DNA of 64,000 nucleotides from an uncultured Pelagibacteraceae bacterium (GTDB taxonomy: Bacteria > Pseudomonadota > Alphaproteobacteria > Pelagibacterales > Pelagibacteraceae). The stretch lies in NCBI GenBank assembly GCA_902600855.1, contig CACKKY010000002.1:1-64000 (forward strand). The letters are read 5' to 3'. The notes beneath the pieces are model-generated. The model saw only the letters and a program-made list of their open reading frames with translations, ran no database searches and was not told the DNA's origin. Below are positions 18,993-27,786 of this stretch, piece after piece; the stretch's first letter is position 1, and each line of letters begins with the position of its first letter. The translations under genes were made by a program, and so were the position numbers.

Positions 18993-19656
18993 GAGTACTC
19001 TTCTTAAATTAAAAAAAGTAAATCTTAAATATAAAACTGGTAAGGATAATATAAACGTTTTAAATAATATTAACTTAACTACAAAAAAAAAAGAAACTAT
19101 TTCAATAGTAGGTGCAAGTGGTTCAGGAAAAACAAGTCTTATAATGCTGATTGGAGGATTAGAGCGCGCAACATCAGGTAAAATATTTTTTCAAGATCAA
19201 GAAATAACTAAATTGAATGAAGACGAAGTATCAGAGATTAGAAAGAAAAGTATTGGTATAATTTTTCAGTCTTTTTATTTAATTCCTAATTATACAGCAG
19301 TTGAAAATGTTGCTTTAACTCTTGAACTTAATAAATTTAAAAATCCTGAGAGAAATGCGAAAGAATTGTTGGAAAGATTTGGTCTAAGTCATCGATTTGA
19401 AAATTTACCAAGCCAGTTGTCAGGAGGTGAACAACAACGTGTAGCTATTGCAAGAGCAATTGCCATGAAACCTGAATTAATTTTAGCTGATGAACCAACA
19501 GGAAATTTAGATACCGAAAACTCTTCTTTGATCTCTAAAATCTTATTTAATTATGTTAAAGAGGAGGGCTCCTCACTAATTATGGTAACTCATGACACAA
19601 AACTTGCAAACAAAGCAAAGAGAAAAATTAAAATTAAAGATGGAAAAATTAAATAA
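18991..19656 (+). CDS. ABC transporter ATP-binding protein (YbbA/LolD type)
   Basis: The 221-residue ATPase has Walker A GASGSGKTS, the Q loop IIFQSFYLIP, signature LSGGEQQRVAIARA, Walker B LILADEPTGNLDTE and the switch His in MVTHD. It belongs to the MacB/LolD-like group that pairs with FtsX-type permeases. The frame is open from 18937, but the ATG at 18991 is chosen because STLLKLKKVNLKYKTG is the family's normal beginning. In that case its leader lies wholly inside the divergent esterase gene. It precedes its permease by 16 nt. The tesA-ybbA-ybbP grouping suggests export or extraction of a lipid-like substrate. Confidence 0.93.
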   Translation: MSTLLKLKKVNLKYKTGKDNINVLNNINLTTKKKETISIVGASGSGKTSLIMLIGGLERATSGKIFFQDQEITKLNEDEVSEIRKKSIGIIFQSFYLIPNYTAVENVALTLELNKFKNPERNAKELLERFGLSHRFENLPSQLSGGEQQRVAIARAIAMKPELILADEPTGNLDTENSSLISKILFNYVKEEGSSLIMVTHDTKLANKAKRKIKIKDGKIK

Positions 19657-19672
19657 TTTATCTGAAATTAAT

Positions 19673-22177
19673 ATGATAATAAAATACGCTTTGAAAGACT
19701 TAAGCAGAAACTACAAGAAAATTTTCAGCATCATTGTTACTCTATTTATTAGTCTTTTCATATTAAGTGCAATTTTTACTATAGAGGACAGTTTAAAAAA
19801 AGAACTGAATAATAATGCTAGAGCATTGCTCGGAGGGGATTTAGAAATTGACTATAATCGTAATCAAGGCAATTTGGAATTAATAAATAAAGTCAAAGAA
19901 TTCACAATTGTATCCCAGATGATTGAGTTTAGCACAATGCTTTCAACAACTAATCGTGAAAAAAATAAATCTCTATTTACTAGAATTAAAACGGTTGATA
20001 AAAAATATCCTTTATATGGTGAGATTGTTTACGAGCCTGAAGGTGCTTACAAGCGTATGCAAAATGAACCAAAAACTATTTTAATTAATGAAAGTTTATC
20101 AAAAACTCTAAAAATTAAAGTTAATGAAATTGTAAAAATTCAAGATCACGAATTTATAGTGGTTGGTAAGATAAAGTCTGTACCTGATGTTAGTGGGTTT
20201 GTGGCATTTGGCGATTGGGCTTTAGCAAGCAAAAAAACTCTAGATATTTTAGAATTAAATGGAATAGGTAGTTTTTTAAATTATGAATACAAAATAAAAT
20301 TTCATCAAAATAGTGACTCTGCAATATTAGAAAAAAAAATTGAAAGTATTTTTAAGAATGATAAAAAAGTAAAACTTAGATATCCAGAAAATTCAGCAAG
20401 CGGATTAAAGCGGATTATTAATAATTTTTCACAGTTTTTGTCACTTGTATCAATTAGCGCAATGTTAATAGCTGGAATTGGAATTGCTAATACATTTTTA
20501 TCTTTCATTAATCAAAATAATATGTCCATAGCAGTGAGAAAGGCCGTTGGGTTTTATTCGGGAAATATTAAAAAACTTTATTATCTTCAGTTATTTATAT
20601 TATTATTGATAATCAGCATTTTTGCTTATGTTACCAGTTTTCTAACATTACCTATTGTAAATAAATATTTATCTGATGGACTTGGATTTAATATTCATCC
20701 AGTTATTTCTTTTTTTAATTTTATTAAAATATTTTTAATAGGTTTATTAGTGTTATTCATATTTTCAATTCCAACTATTAGCTCTATAGATCAAGTTAAA
20801 GCTTCTAATTTATTCAGAAATATATTTCAAAATGTACAATTTTATTATTCAAAAAAATTAATTTTTGTAAGTATTATTTTGTTATTGATCTTAATCTTAT
20901 TATTTACTTTTAGATCTGAGAATCCTGGTTATAGTTTGGGATATTTTGCAGCTTTTTTTTTCTGTTTGATTGTATTCTTTTTACTATCTAAATTGATAAT
21001 TTTTTTTCTTAAAAAATTTAAATTAAAATCAAATATCTCCTTAAAATTATCTATCAAAAATATTACTCAAACAAAAAGTATTACACCTATTACAATTATG
21101 TCTTTAGGTTTGGGTGTTACTTTGCTATTAACTTTGGCACTAGTTGGAACTAACTTTAAAAGAGAAATAGCAAAATCAATTCCTGATATTGCTCCAGATT
21201 ATTTCTTTGTAGGTATTCAAAATGGGGAAAGAAAAAAATTTGAACAAAATATTTTGTTAATGGATCCAGATGCAAATATAGAAATTGTACCAATGGTTTC
21301 GTCAGGTATTGTCAAAATAAACGGTATAAATCCCAATTCGTATATCACAACTGATAATGATAGTTACTGGGTAATAGGTAGTGAACGACGATCGTCATGG
21401 GCAAAAAACGTGCCTGAAGATAATTTCATTGTCAAAGGTAAGTGGTGGGACACATCTAAACCTAACCATCTTCAGATATCACTAGACGCAAAGGTTGCAA
21501 AAGATTTTAATATTAACTTAGGAGACATATTTACTTTAAATATTTATGGCAGAGAAGTTGATGGTGAAGTTGTAAATTTTAGAGAGGTTGATTATAGAGA
21601 TCTTAATATAAATTTTGCCATGTTATTTAACCCCGAGTTTGCAATCAATATCCCGCATGAATATTTAGCTACTGCAAAATTTAAAGATTTAAATAAATTT
21701 AATGAAATACAAATGCTTGAAGTTCTTCCAAGTTTATCAATGATAAAAATTGCAGATTATTTAAATAAAGTCACGTCTGTTTTAAATAAAGTTTTCATAG
21801 CTGTGATATTAATTTCAGCAATAACAATTGTTATTGGTTTAATTGTGATTTCAAGTGCAATTATTGTACAAGGAAAATTGAAAGAATATCAAAATTTAGT
21901 ATTTAAAATCTTAGGCTTTTCAAAGAAAGAGATAGTTTTTTCATCATTAATTGAATTTTTAATCATCTTTAAATCAGTCATATTAATTGCAATATTTTTT
22001 GCAGTTTTCGGTTCTAAATTTATCATTGAAAATGTATTTGAGTTATCATGGCAATTTGATTTTAAAATTTTAATTTACCTCAGCTTTTCTATTGGAATAA
22101 TAACATTAATATTGATTTTATTAACTAATTTAAAATATTTAAATCCAAAAGTTTACCCGCTTGTAAGAAACCAATAA
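19673..22177 (+). CDS. FtsX-family ABC permease (YbbP-like)
   Basis: An approximately 834-residue permease with an N-terminal transmembrane helix after MIIKYALKDLSRNYKK, a large periplasmic region, a core of three helices near residues 240-370, a middle pair of helices, a second periplasmic domain and a final three-helix FtsX bundle at the end (IAVILISAITIVIGLIVISS and following). This duplicated layout is typical of YbbP. The start at 19673 fits the family; in-frame ATG at 19640 and upstream codons overlap the ATPase gene and are less likely. There is no strong Shine-Dalgarno sequence. It works with the ATPase encoded just upstream. Confidence 0.9.
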   Translation: MIIKYALKDLSRNYKKIFSIIVTLFISLFILSAIFTIEDSLKKELNNNARALLGGDLEIDYNRNQGNLELINKVKEFTIVSQMIEFSTMLSTTNREKNKSLFTRIKTVDKKYPLYGEIVYEPEGAYKRMQNEPKTILINESLSKTLKIKVNEIVKIQDHEFIVVGKIKSVPDVSGFVAFGDWALASKKTLDILELNGIGSFLNYEYKIKFHQNSDSAILEKKIESIFKNDKKVKLRYPENSASGLKRIINNFSQFLSLVSISAMLIAGIGIANTFLSFINQNNMSIAVRKAVGFYSGNIKKLYYLQLFILLLIISIFAYVTSFLTLPIVNKYLSDGLGFNIHPVISFFNFIKIFLIGLLVLFIFSIPTISSIDQVKASNLFRNIFQNVQFYYSKKLIFVSIILLLILILLFTFRSENPGYSLGYFAAFFFCLIVFFLLSKLIIFFLKKFKLKSNISLKLSIKNITQTKSITPITIMSLGLGVTLLLTLALVGTNFKREIAKSIPDIAPDYFFVGIQNGERKKFEQNILLMDPDANIEIVPMVSSGIVKINGINPNSYITTDNDSYWVIGSERRSSWAKNVPEDNFIVKGKWWDTSKPNHLQISLDAKVAKDFNINLGDIFTLNIYGREVDGEVVNFREVDYRDLNINFAMLFNPEFAINIPHEYLATAKFKDLNKFNEIQMLEVLPSLSMIKIADYLNKVTSVLNKVFIAVILISAITIVIGLIVISSAIIVQGKLKEYQNLVFKILGFSKKEIVFSSLIEFLIIFKSVILIAIFFAVFGSKFIIENVFELSWQFDFKILIYLSFSIGIITLILILLTNLKYLNPKVYPLVRNQ

Positions 22178-22188
22178 CCTTTTAATAT

Positions 22189-23256
22189 TTAATAAGCCTT
22201 TTCCATTAGCCACAAACCATTACCTGCTAAAAAATAAATTTTTCCATTTTGAGGATGCACTTGAATATCTCTTATTCTTCCAATTTTTTTTTCAAATATT
22301 AGGTCTTCTTTAATGTTATCCAAATCATCAAAATTTAATTTTCTTAAAGATTTATCTTTAAGGGAAGTAATGAGCGCATGTCCATTCCACTCTTCAAATT
22401 CTTTACCTTTGTAGATTTGAATTGCACTTGTTGCGATTGAAGGAACCCAATATTGAATAGCTTTAGTAAAACCAGGTTTCCATTTAGGCCCTATTTTAGT
22501 ACCTGAATAATTTCTTCCTCCCCATCCTAGTATTTTCCAGCCATAATTCTCTCCTTTTTTTGCTTCACCAAACCAATCTCCACCCATAGCCCCATGATTA
22601 CTTAGATAAATTTTTCCATCAAATTGAGATACAGTTAAACCTTGTGGATTTCTTACTCCAATTTGATAAATTTCAGGTAACCAATTTGACTTACCTTGAA
22701 ATTTTGGATTATCTTCTGGAATTCTTCCATCAGTATAAATCCTAATAATACTTCCAGGATGTTTTGTAGGATCTTGTGCAATCATACCTTGGCCCCTCTC
22801 TCCTGCAGAGGCAAAAAGATACTCATCTTTTATAGCCAATCTTGAACCAAAATGATAGCCTGAGTCTATAGGTGGTTCTGCCTGAAAAATATTTTTAAAG
22901 TTTAATTTATTTTTATCTAACGTTGCTTTTGCAATTGAAGTGCTTGTTTTCCAATCTCCTCTATCTTCAGTATAAGATATCCATAAGTTTTCATCTTTAT
23001 AAATAACATCTAGTAATCCACCTTGACCATGTACCAAATAATTTAGATTGTGTTCTATACTAGAAATCTTTTTTGAGATTAAATCTATGATTTTAATTTT
23101 TCCTTCTTTTTCTGTAATAATGATTTCATTATTATTAATAAACGTAGCACTCCATGGGTTTTTTAATTTAACAATTTTAGTATATTTAAAATTTTCAGAA
23201 AAACTTTTAGAAGAAAATAAAATAATTAAAATTATAGAAAGAAGATATTTTTTCAC
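22189..23256 (-). CDS. PQQ-dependent sugar dehydrogenase (soluble aldose dehydrogenase type)
   Basis: The protein has a six-bladed glucose/sorbosone dehydrogenase fold: LKNPWSATFINN near the start, HGQGGLLDVIY, DSGYHFGSRLAI, SAGERGQG, IYQIGVRNPQGLTV, LSNHGAMGGDWFGEAKKGENYGWK. Relatives are periplasmic quinoproteins. I choose the GTG at 23256 (355 residues) because it gives a clean signal peptide MKKYLLSIILIILFSSKSFS and lies 1 nt after the SDR stop; an ATG 36 nt further upstream (23292) would overlap the SDR gene by 35 nt. The substrate is unknown. PQQ biosynthesis genes are not in the window. Confidence 0.88.
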   Translation of the reverse strand: MKKYLLSIILIILFSSKSFSENFKYTKIVKLKNPWSATFINNNEIIITEKEGKIKIIDLISKKISSIEHNLNYLVHGQGGLLDVIYKDENLWISYTEDRGDWKTSTSIAKATLDKNKLNFKNIFQAEPPIDSGYHFGSRLAIKDEYLFASAGERGQGMIAQDPTKHPGSIIRIYTDGRIPEDNPKFQGKSNWLPEIYQIGVRNPQGLTVSQFDGKIYLSNHGAMGGDWFGEAKKGENYGWKILGWGGRNYSGTKIGPKWKPGFTKAIQYWVPSIATSAIQIYKGKEFEEWNGHALITSLKDKSLRKLNFDDLDNIKEDLIFEKKIGRIRDIQVHPQNGKIYFLAGNGLWLMEKAY

Positions 23257-23257
23257 C

Positions 23258-23968
23258 TTAGGAAAGTTTTGATCTACCACCATCAACAGCAATAATCTGA
23301 CCAGTTACCCATGCACTTTCATCAGTAATTAAAAATTTTGCAAGAGATGCTGAGTCCTTACCTTCTCCCAATCTTTTTAGAGGATGAGCTCTAGCAATAC
23401 CATCTGCAACCGCCACATTTTTTAGCATTGGCTCAGCAATTTTTGATTTAGTCAAGCTTGGAGCTATACAATTGACTCTAATATTCGGAGCAAATTCTGC
23501 TGCTAAAGTTACAGTTAAGCCCTCAACTGCTGCTTTAGTGGATGCAATAATAGCATGATTTGTAAATCCTCTTTGAGCAGCAACTGTTGAAAATAATACC
23601 ACAGATCCTTTATTTTTTTTTAGACTTTCTTGGTATCCTTTAATAATTTCAACTGCAGAGTAAAGATTTAATTTCATACATTTGTTGAAATCTTGTTCCG
23701 TGACCATTTTCAATGGTTTTAAATCTATTGAACCTACGCAATAGGCAAATCCTTTTATTTCTTGAATATCTGATTTAACTTTTTCAACAAAACTTTCATC
23801 CAAAACATTTGCTACTGTAAAATCACAATTTAGTTTTTTAGCAATTGAACTTACTTCATTCTCATTCCTGCCAACTAGGTGAATCTCATTTCCTGAGCTT
23901 TTTAATTGTTCAGCTAAACTTGATCCAATAGATCCTGTCGCACCAAAAATAAGATATTTTTCTGACAT
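23258..23968 (-). CDS. Short-chain dehydrogenase/reductase lacking the catalytic Tyr
   Basis: The 236-residue protein has an SDR Rossmann start GATGSIGSSLAEQL, the AYCVGSID segment in place of NNAG, the Ser of SVVLFSTVAA, and the C-terminal IRVNCIAPSLTKSKIA and WVTGQIIAVDGG. Where classical SDRs have YxxxK, this sequence reads IASTK, so the Tyr is replaced by Ile while the Lys is kept. An SDR of this type beside photolyase-related genes is, as far as I recall, a recurrent association. Function is therefore unclear: it may bind a nucleotide without classical dehydrogenase activity. It is divergent from the photolyase-like gene across 27 nt. Confidence 0.88.
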   Translation of the reverse strand: MSEKYLIFGATGSIGSSLAEQLKSSGNEIHLVGRNENEVSSIAKKLNCDFTVANVLDESFVEKVKSDIQEIKGFAYCVGSIDLKPLKMVTEQDFNKCMKLNLYSAVEIIKGYQESLKKNKGSVVLFSTVAAQRGFTNHAIIASTKAAVEGLTVTLAAEFAPNIRVNCIAPSLTKSKIAEPMLKNVAVADGIARAHPLKRLGEGKDSASLAKFLITDESAWVTGQIIAVDGGRSKLS

Positions 23969-23995
23969 ATAATTTTTTATTAGTTATATTTAAAT

Positions 23996-25486
23996 ATGAA
24001 ATTATTTTTTATACTTGGTAATCAATTATTTCCATTAAAATATATAGACCGCTTCAAAAAGGATCATACGTTTTTTATGGCAGAAGATAACGGTTTATGC
24101 ACTTATGAAAAACACCATAAACAAAAGATATTGTTATTTTTATCTTCAATGAGGTCCTATGCTGACAGTATTAAGAAAAATAAATTAAAATTAGATTATT
24201 TAAAAATAGAAGATAATTCCTTTAAAGAGGATTATTTAAAAAAATTAAAAAAAGTAATTAATAAAAAGAATATATCTGAAATCACTAGTTTTGAAATAGA
24301 AGATAAAACTTTTGAAAAAAAAATTTTACAATTTTCCAAAAAGGAAAAAATTAATTGGAATATTATTCAAACGCCTATGTTTTTAAATTCTAGAGATGAG
24401 TTTAAAAATTATTTAGGTAAGTCAAAAAAACCATTTATGGCAACATTTTATAAAGAGGTTAGAAAAAAGTCTGGGATATTAATGGGGTCTGGTGGGGAAC
24501 CAATGGGCGGCAAATGGAGTTTCGATGAAGACAATAGAAATAAATTACCAAAAGATATTGAGATTCCAAAATTTCCCAAAATCAATGAGACACATCATAC
24601 AAAAAAATTAAAACCAATTATTGAAAAATTATTTAAAGACCATCCAGGAAATACTGACAATTTTTGGCTTGCAACAGAATACGATGATGTAGTTAAGCTT
24701 TTAAATTTTTTTATAAAAGAAAAATCAAATTTATTTGGTGATTATGAAGACGCAGTAAATCAAAAAGATAATATTTTATTCCACAGTGCCTTGAGCCCAT
24801 ATATTAATTTAGGTTTAATCACTCCTGAGTTTATTATTAAAAAAGTTTTAGATTTTCATAAAAAGAATAAAATAAGAATGAATTCACTTGAGGGCTATAT
24901 ACGTCAAATAATTGGTTGGAGAGAGTTTATGAGAGGTATCTATCAAGGTTATTCAGATGAAATGGAAAATAAAAATTTTTTTAAACAGAATAGAAAAATG
25001 AAAAATTCTTGGTACGATGGAACGACAGGTCTACCACCCTTAGATCATGCAATTAAAAACGCTGTTACATATGGATGGTCACATCATATTGAAAGACTAA
25101 TGATTTTATCTAACATAATGAATCTTTGTGAGATTAAACCTAAAATTGTTTATAAATGGTTCATGGAAATGTTTGTAGACTCCTCTGATTGGGTAATGGT
25201 ACCAAATGTTTATGGAATGGGATTGTTTAGTGATGGAGGAATTTTTGCAACCAAACCTTATATTTGTGGGTCAGCATATTTTATGAAAATGATGGATTTT
25301 AAAAAAGGTGATTGGTGCAATATTATGGATGGATTGTACTGGAGATTTATTGACAGAAATAGAAAATTTTTTTTAACAAATCCAAGATTATCAATGATGG
25401 TTCGTATTTTTGATAAAATGAAAACTGAAAGAAAAAAAATGATTTTATTTGAGGCAGAAAAATTTATTAAACATAATACCTTATAG
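23996..25486 (+). CDS. Cryptochrome/photolyase-related protein (FeS-BCP / DPRP type)
   Basis: The 496-residue protein belongs to the deoxyribodipyrimidine photolyase-related group: LFFILGNQLFP at the start, LEGYIRQIIGWREFMRG, YGWSHHIERLMILSNIMNL, SSDWVMVPNVYGMGLFSDGG and TKPYICGSAYF. Members with a 4Fe-4S cluster repair (6-4) photoproducts. In that group four Cys bind the cluster; here Cys378 fits the first and Cys441 probably the last, but the central CxxC-type pair after the KPY block is absent (DFKKGDW) and the loop is about 10 residues shorter. Cluster loss is inferred. It is followed by a coupled DUF2256 gene, a usual partner. Confidence 0.93.
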   Translation: MKLFFILGNQLFPLKYIDRFKKDHTFFMAEDNGLCTYEKHHKQKILLFLSSMRSYADSIKKNKLKLDYLKIEDNSFKEDYLKKLKKVINKKNISEITSFEIEDKTFEKKILQFSKKEKINWNIIQTPMFLNSRDEFKNYLGKSKKPFMATFYKEVRKKSGILMGSGGEPMGGKWSFDEDNRNKLPKDIEIPKFPKINETHHTKKLKPIIEKLFKDHPGNTDNFWLATEYDDVVKLLNFFIKEKSNLFGDYEDAVNQKDNILFHSALSPYINLGLITPEFIIKKVLDFHKKNKIRMNSLEGYIRQIIGWREFMRGIYQGYSDEMENKNFFKQNRKMKNSWYDGTTGLPPLDHAIKNAVTYGWSHHIERLMILSNIMNLCEIKPKIVYKWFMEMFVDSSDWVMVPNVYGMGLFSDGGIFATKPYICGSAYFMKMMDFKKGDWCNIMDGLYWRFIDRNRKFFLTNPRLSMMVRIFDKMKTERKKMILFEAEKFIKHNTL

Positions 25487-25614
25487 TGAAAAAGGAAAAT
25501 CTACCCTCCAAAATTTGTCCAGTTTGCCAAAGGCCATTTAAATGGAGAAAAAAATGGAAGCTGAATTGGGATAAAGTTATATATTGTTCAAAAAAGTGTT
25601 CTAATAATAAATAA
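25486..25614 (+). CDS. DUF2256 zinc-ribbon microprotein
   Basis: This 42-residue gene begins with GTG at 25486, sharing one base with the TAG stop of the photolyase-like gene, and ends with TAA at 25612. The translation has LPSKICPVCQRPFKWRKKW followed by WDKVIYCSKKC, an excellent match to the DUF2256 pattern. Cys11, Cys14, Cys34 and Cys38 form a likely zinc site. DUF2256 proteins are commonly encoded directly next to cryptochrome/photolyase genes; their role is unknown. The overlap by one base suggests co-translation. It is below the length cut-off of many gene finders. Confidence 0.9.
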   Translation: MKKENLPSKICPVCQRPFKWRKKWKLNWDKVIYCSKKCSNNK

Positions 25615-25625
25615 AATTTTAGCTG

Positions 25626-27053
25626 ATGAAATTTATAAATAAAATAATAATTTTGACTATTTTAACAATACCAAGCATTGTTAATGCTAGTTTTTTTGAG
25701 GATATAACTTTTAAAATTGTAGATAATCCAAAAAGACTTAGTTATGGCGTCTCAGTTACCGATATGGATAAAAATGGCAAATATGAATTTATAGTTACCG
25801 GATTTGGTTATCCAAATTTAGCTCTATCATATGATAATGGAAAACTAATCAATATTGCTAATCAAAAAGTATTCACTGATAATTTAAGAAAGACAATTGG
25901 TGTTGCTGCGTGTGATGTTGATAAAGATGGATATGAGGAAATATATTTTCTTAACACAGATACTTACAGTGGAAAAAAAAAATATTCTGACAGACTAATA
26001 GACTTAGAGGAAAATAAGTTTTTGGACCTGTTTGAAATTGAAAAAAATAATAAGGATTTAAATTTAACAGCAGGAAGGTCAGTTGTCTGTGTGGACAGAA
26101 AAGGTAACGGTGAATATGGTCTTTATGTTTCAAATTATGGTGGACCAACAAGATTTTATGAGATTGAAGATGGAAAAATAAGAGATAAAGCTAGTAATTT
26201 AAGTTTAGATAATGTTACAGGTGGAAGAGCAGTTGTTTCGGGACACATTTTAACAGATAGATCTGATATTTTTGCAGCAAATGAGAGAGGTGCAAATTAT
26301 CTTTTTAAAAATAATGATGGAACATTTGAAGATTTGGCATTTGATTATCGAGTAGATGATGTGATTCAAAACGGAAGAGGAACTGCATTATCAGACATTC
26401 TGTACCGTGGAAGGTTAGATATAATAAGTGGTAATTGGCAGGGTTATCACAGGGCTTATGTGTTGGAAGAAAATACATTTAAAGACATTGGGAATAGAAA
26501 ATTCGATAAACCTTCTCGAATTCGAACTATTATATCTGCTGATTTTGATAACGATGGTTATGATGAAGTCTTTATGAATAACTTAGCAGAACCTAACAAG
26601 TTATTTAGGATTAAAGAAAATGGAAACTTTGAAGAAATAATACTAGAGGAAGGTCTTGAGCATGATGGATACGGCACTGGAGCTGCAGTTGCTGATATTG
26701 ATGATGATGGTATTTTAGAACTACTTGTTTCTCGTGGTGAAAGCAAAGAACAAACATTAACTTTATATAAAGCAAAAGTTGATAAACAAAGTGAATATTT
26801 GAGAATTAAACCTATTAATAAATTTGGTGCTCCAGCAAGAGGTGCAACAGTTACATTGCTTACCAATCAAAGAATGCACTCAAAAACTATAGATGCTGGA
26901 TCAGGTTATTTGTGTCAAATGGAGCCTGTGGCACATTTTGGAATTAGAAAAAATGAAAAAAATTTTAAAGTAGAAGTTAAATGGACAAACAGTACTACTA
27001 AATTAATTGAAATAAAATCATTAAACCAAACAGTTACAGTAAAACAAGAATGA
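25626..27053 (+). CDS. Exported FG-GAP/VCBS repeat protein (CRTAC1 / ASPIC-UnbV type)
   Basis: The 475-residue protein starts with a signal peptide (MKFINKIIILTILTIPSIVNA). It contains several FG-GAP type beta-propeller repeats with Ca2+-binding Asp-rich loops: VTDMDKNGKYEFIV, ACDVDKDGYEEIYF, SADFDNDGYDEVFM and VADIDDDGILELLV. The C-terminal 95 residues resemble the ASPIC/UnbV domain (FGAPARGATVTLLT, then SGYLCQMEPVAHFGI). CRTAC1-like proteins are secreted or surface proteins with poorly known roles. It overlaps the next exported Cys-rich protein gene by 4 nt, suggesting they function together. Confidence 0.88.
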   Translation: MKFINKIIILTILTIPSIVNASFFEDITFKIVDNPKRLSYGVSVTDMDKNGKYEFIVTGFGYPNLALSYDNGKLINIANQKVFTDNLRKTIGVAACDVDKDGYEEIYFLNTDTYSGKKKYSDRLIDLEENKFLDLFEIEKNNKDLNLTAGRSVVCVDRKGNGEYGLYVSNYGGPTRFYEIEDGKIRDKASNLSLDNVTGGRAVVSGHILTDRSDIFAANERGANYLFKNNDGTFEDLAFDYRVDDVIQNGRGTALSDILYRGRLDIISGNWQGYHRAYVLEENTFKDIGNRKFDKPSRIRTIISADFDNDGYDEVFMNNLAEPNKLFRIKENGNFEEIILEEGLEHDGYGTGAAVADIDDDGILELLVSRGESKEQTLTLYKAKVDKQSEYLRIKPINKFGAPARGATVTLLTNQRMHSKTIDAGSGYLCQMEPVAHFGIRKNEKNFKVEVKWTNSTTKLIEIKSLNQTVTVKQE

Positions 27054-27739
27054 AAAAAAAATTACGTAAATTCTTTTTAATATTTTTTATATTTATTCAA
27101 TTTGAGTCAATCGCGGAAGAAAAAAATTATCATAAAGAGTTAATAACTGATTGGTCTAGAATATTTCCTGATCAAAACAGAAATGCGGCTGGGCCAAAGT
27201 TTTTTAAATATATTATTGATAAAAAAATTACTTATAAAGACTTTATAGAATTTAATAAATTATATTGTGCAGTCTCTGGATCATTAATTGATCCCAATAG
27301 TGAACCAGACTTTTTATATGCTTACGAAATTAAAACTAATGAAAAAATTTGTGGCGATTATTATAAGTGCTGTATTCCTTGTTCTTGTGATATCATGAAA
27401 TATTCTGAAGTTGAAAAAATGAAATATGAATTTTTAGATGGTTTAAAAGAATTTTATGTATTTACAATTAAAAACCCTTGCAATAAAGAAGATTTTCCCG
27501 ATAGAGTAAATAAGAGTTATTTTTGTGATGGAGAAAGAATTAATATTGATCAGGTTTATAGTCTTAATGGTAGAATTGTAATAGGTTTACTACATAAAGG
27601 AAGAAGCTGTAAAAAAGAAGAGATAGATTTTGTCAAAAGTCATCGAGTAACTGGAAGATTTTGTGAATTACGAAATAATACTCCTTTAGAAAATTTAGAA
27701 AAAGGAATGGGAGATATTTTTATTAAGCTTGCAAGATAA
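27050..27739 (+). CDS. Cys-rich exported protein of unknown function
   Basis: The 229-residue product has an N-terminal signal peptide (about residues 1-22, ending FESIAEE). The mature part has about ten Cys, concentrated in GDYYKCCIPCSCDIMK and spread in NPCNKED, SYFCDGER, RSCKKEE and GRFCELRN. This could support several disulfides in the periplasm or a metal site. I recognise no named family. Translation is coupled to the upstream CRTAC1-like gene by a 4-nt ATGA overlap. Confidence 0.8.
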   Translation: MKKKLRKFFLIFFIFIQFESIAEEKNYHKELITDWSRIFPDQNRNAAGPKFFKYIIDKKITYKDFIEFNKLYCAVSGSLIDPNSEPDFLYAYEIKTNEKICGDYYKCCIPCSCDIMKYSEVEKMKYEFLDGLKEFYVFTIKNPCNKEDFPDRVNKSYFCDGERINIDQVYSLNGRIVIGLLHKGRSCKKEEIDFVKSHRVTGRFCELRNNTPLENLEKGMGDIFIKLAR

Positions 27740-27786
27740 TAATAATTAATTTGTTCAAGTTAGCATTCTAAGTTAAGCTGAATTTA

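Noticed and set aside
23257-23292. ATG start at 23292 for the sugar dehydrogenase
   Set aside because: It would place 12 extra residues before the signal peptide and overlap the SDR gene by 35 nt; the GTG at 23256 gives a normal signal peptide.
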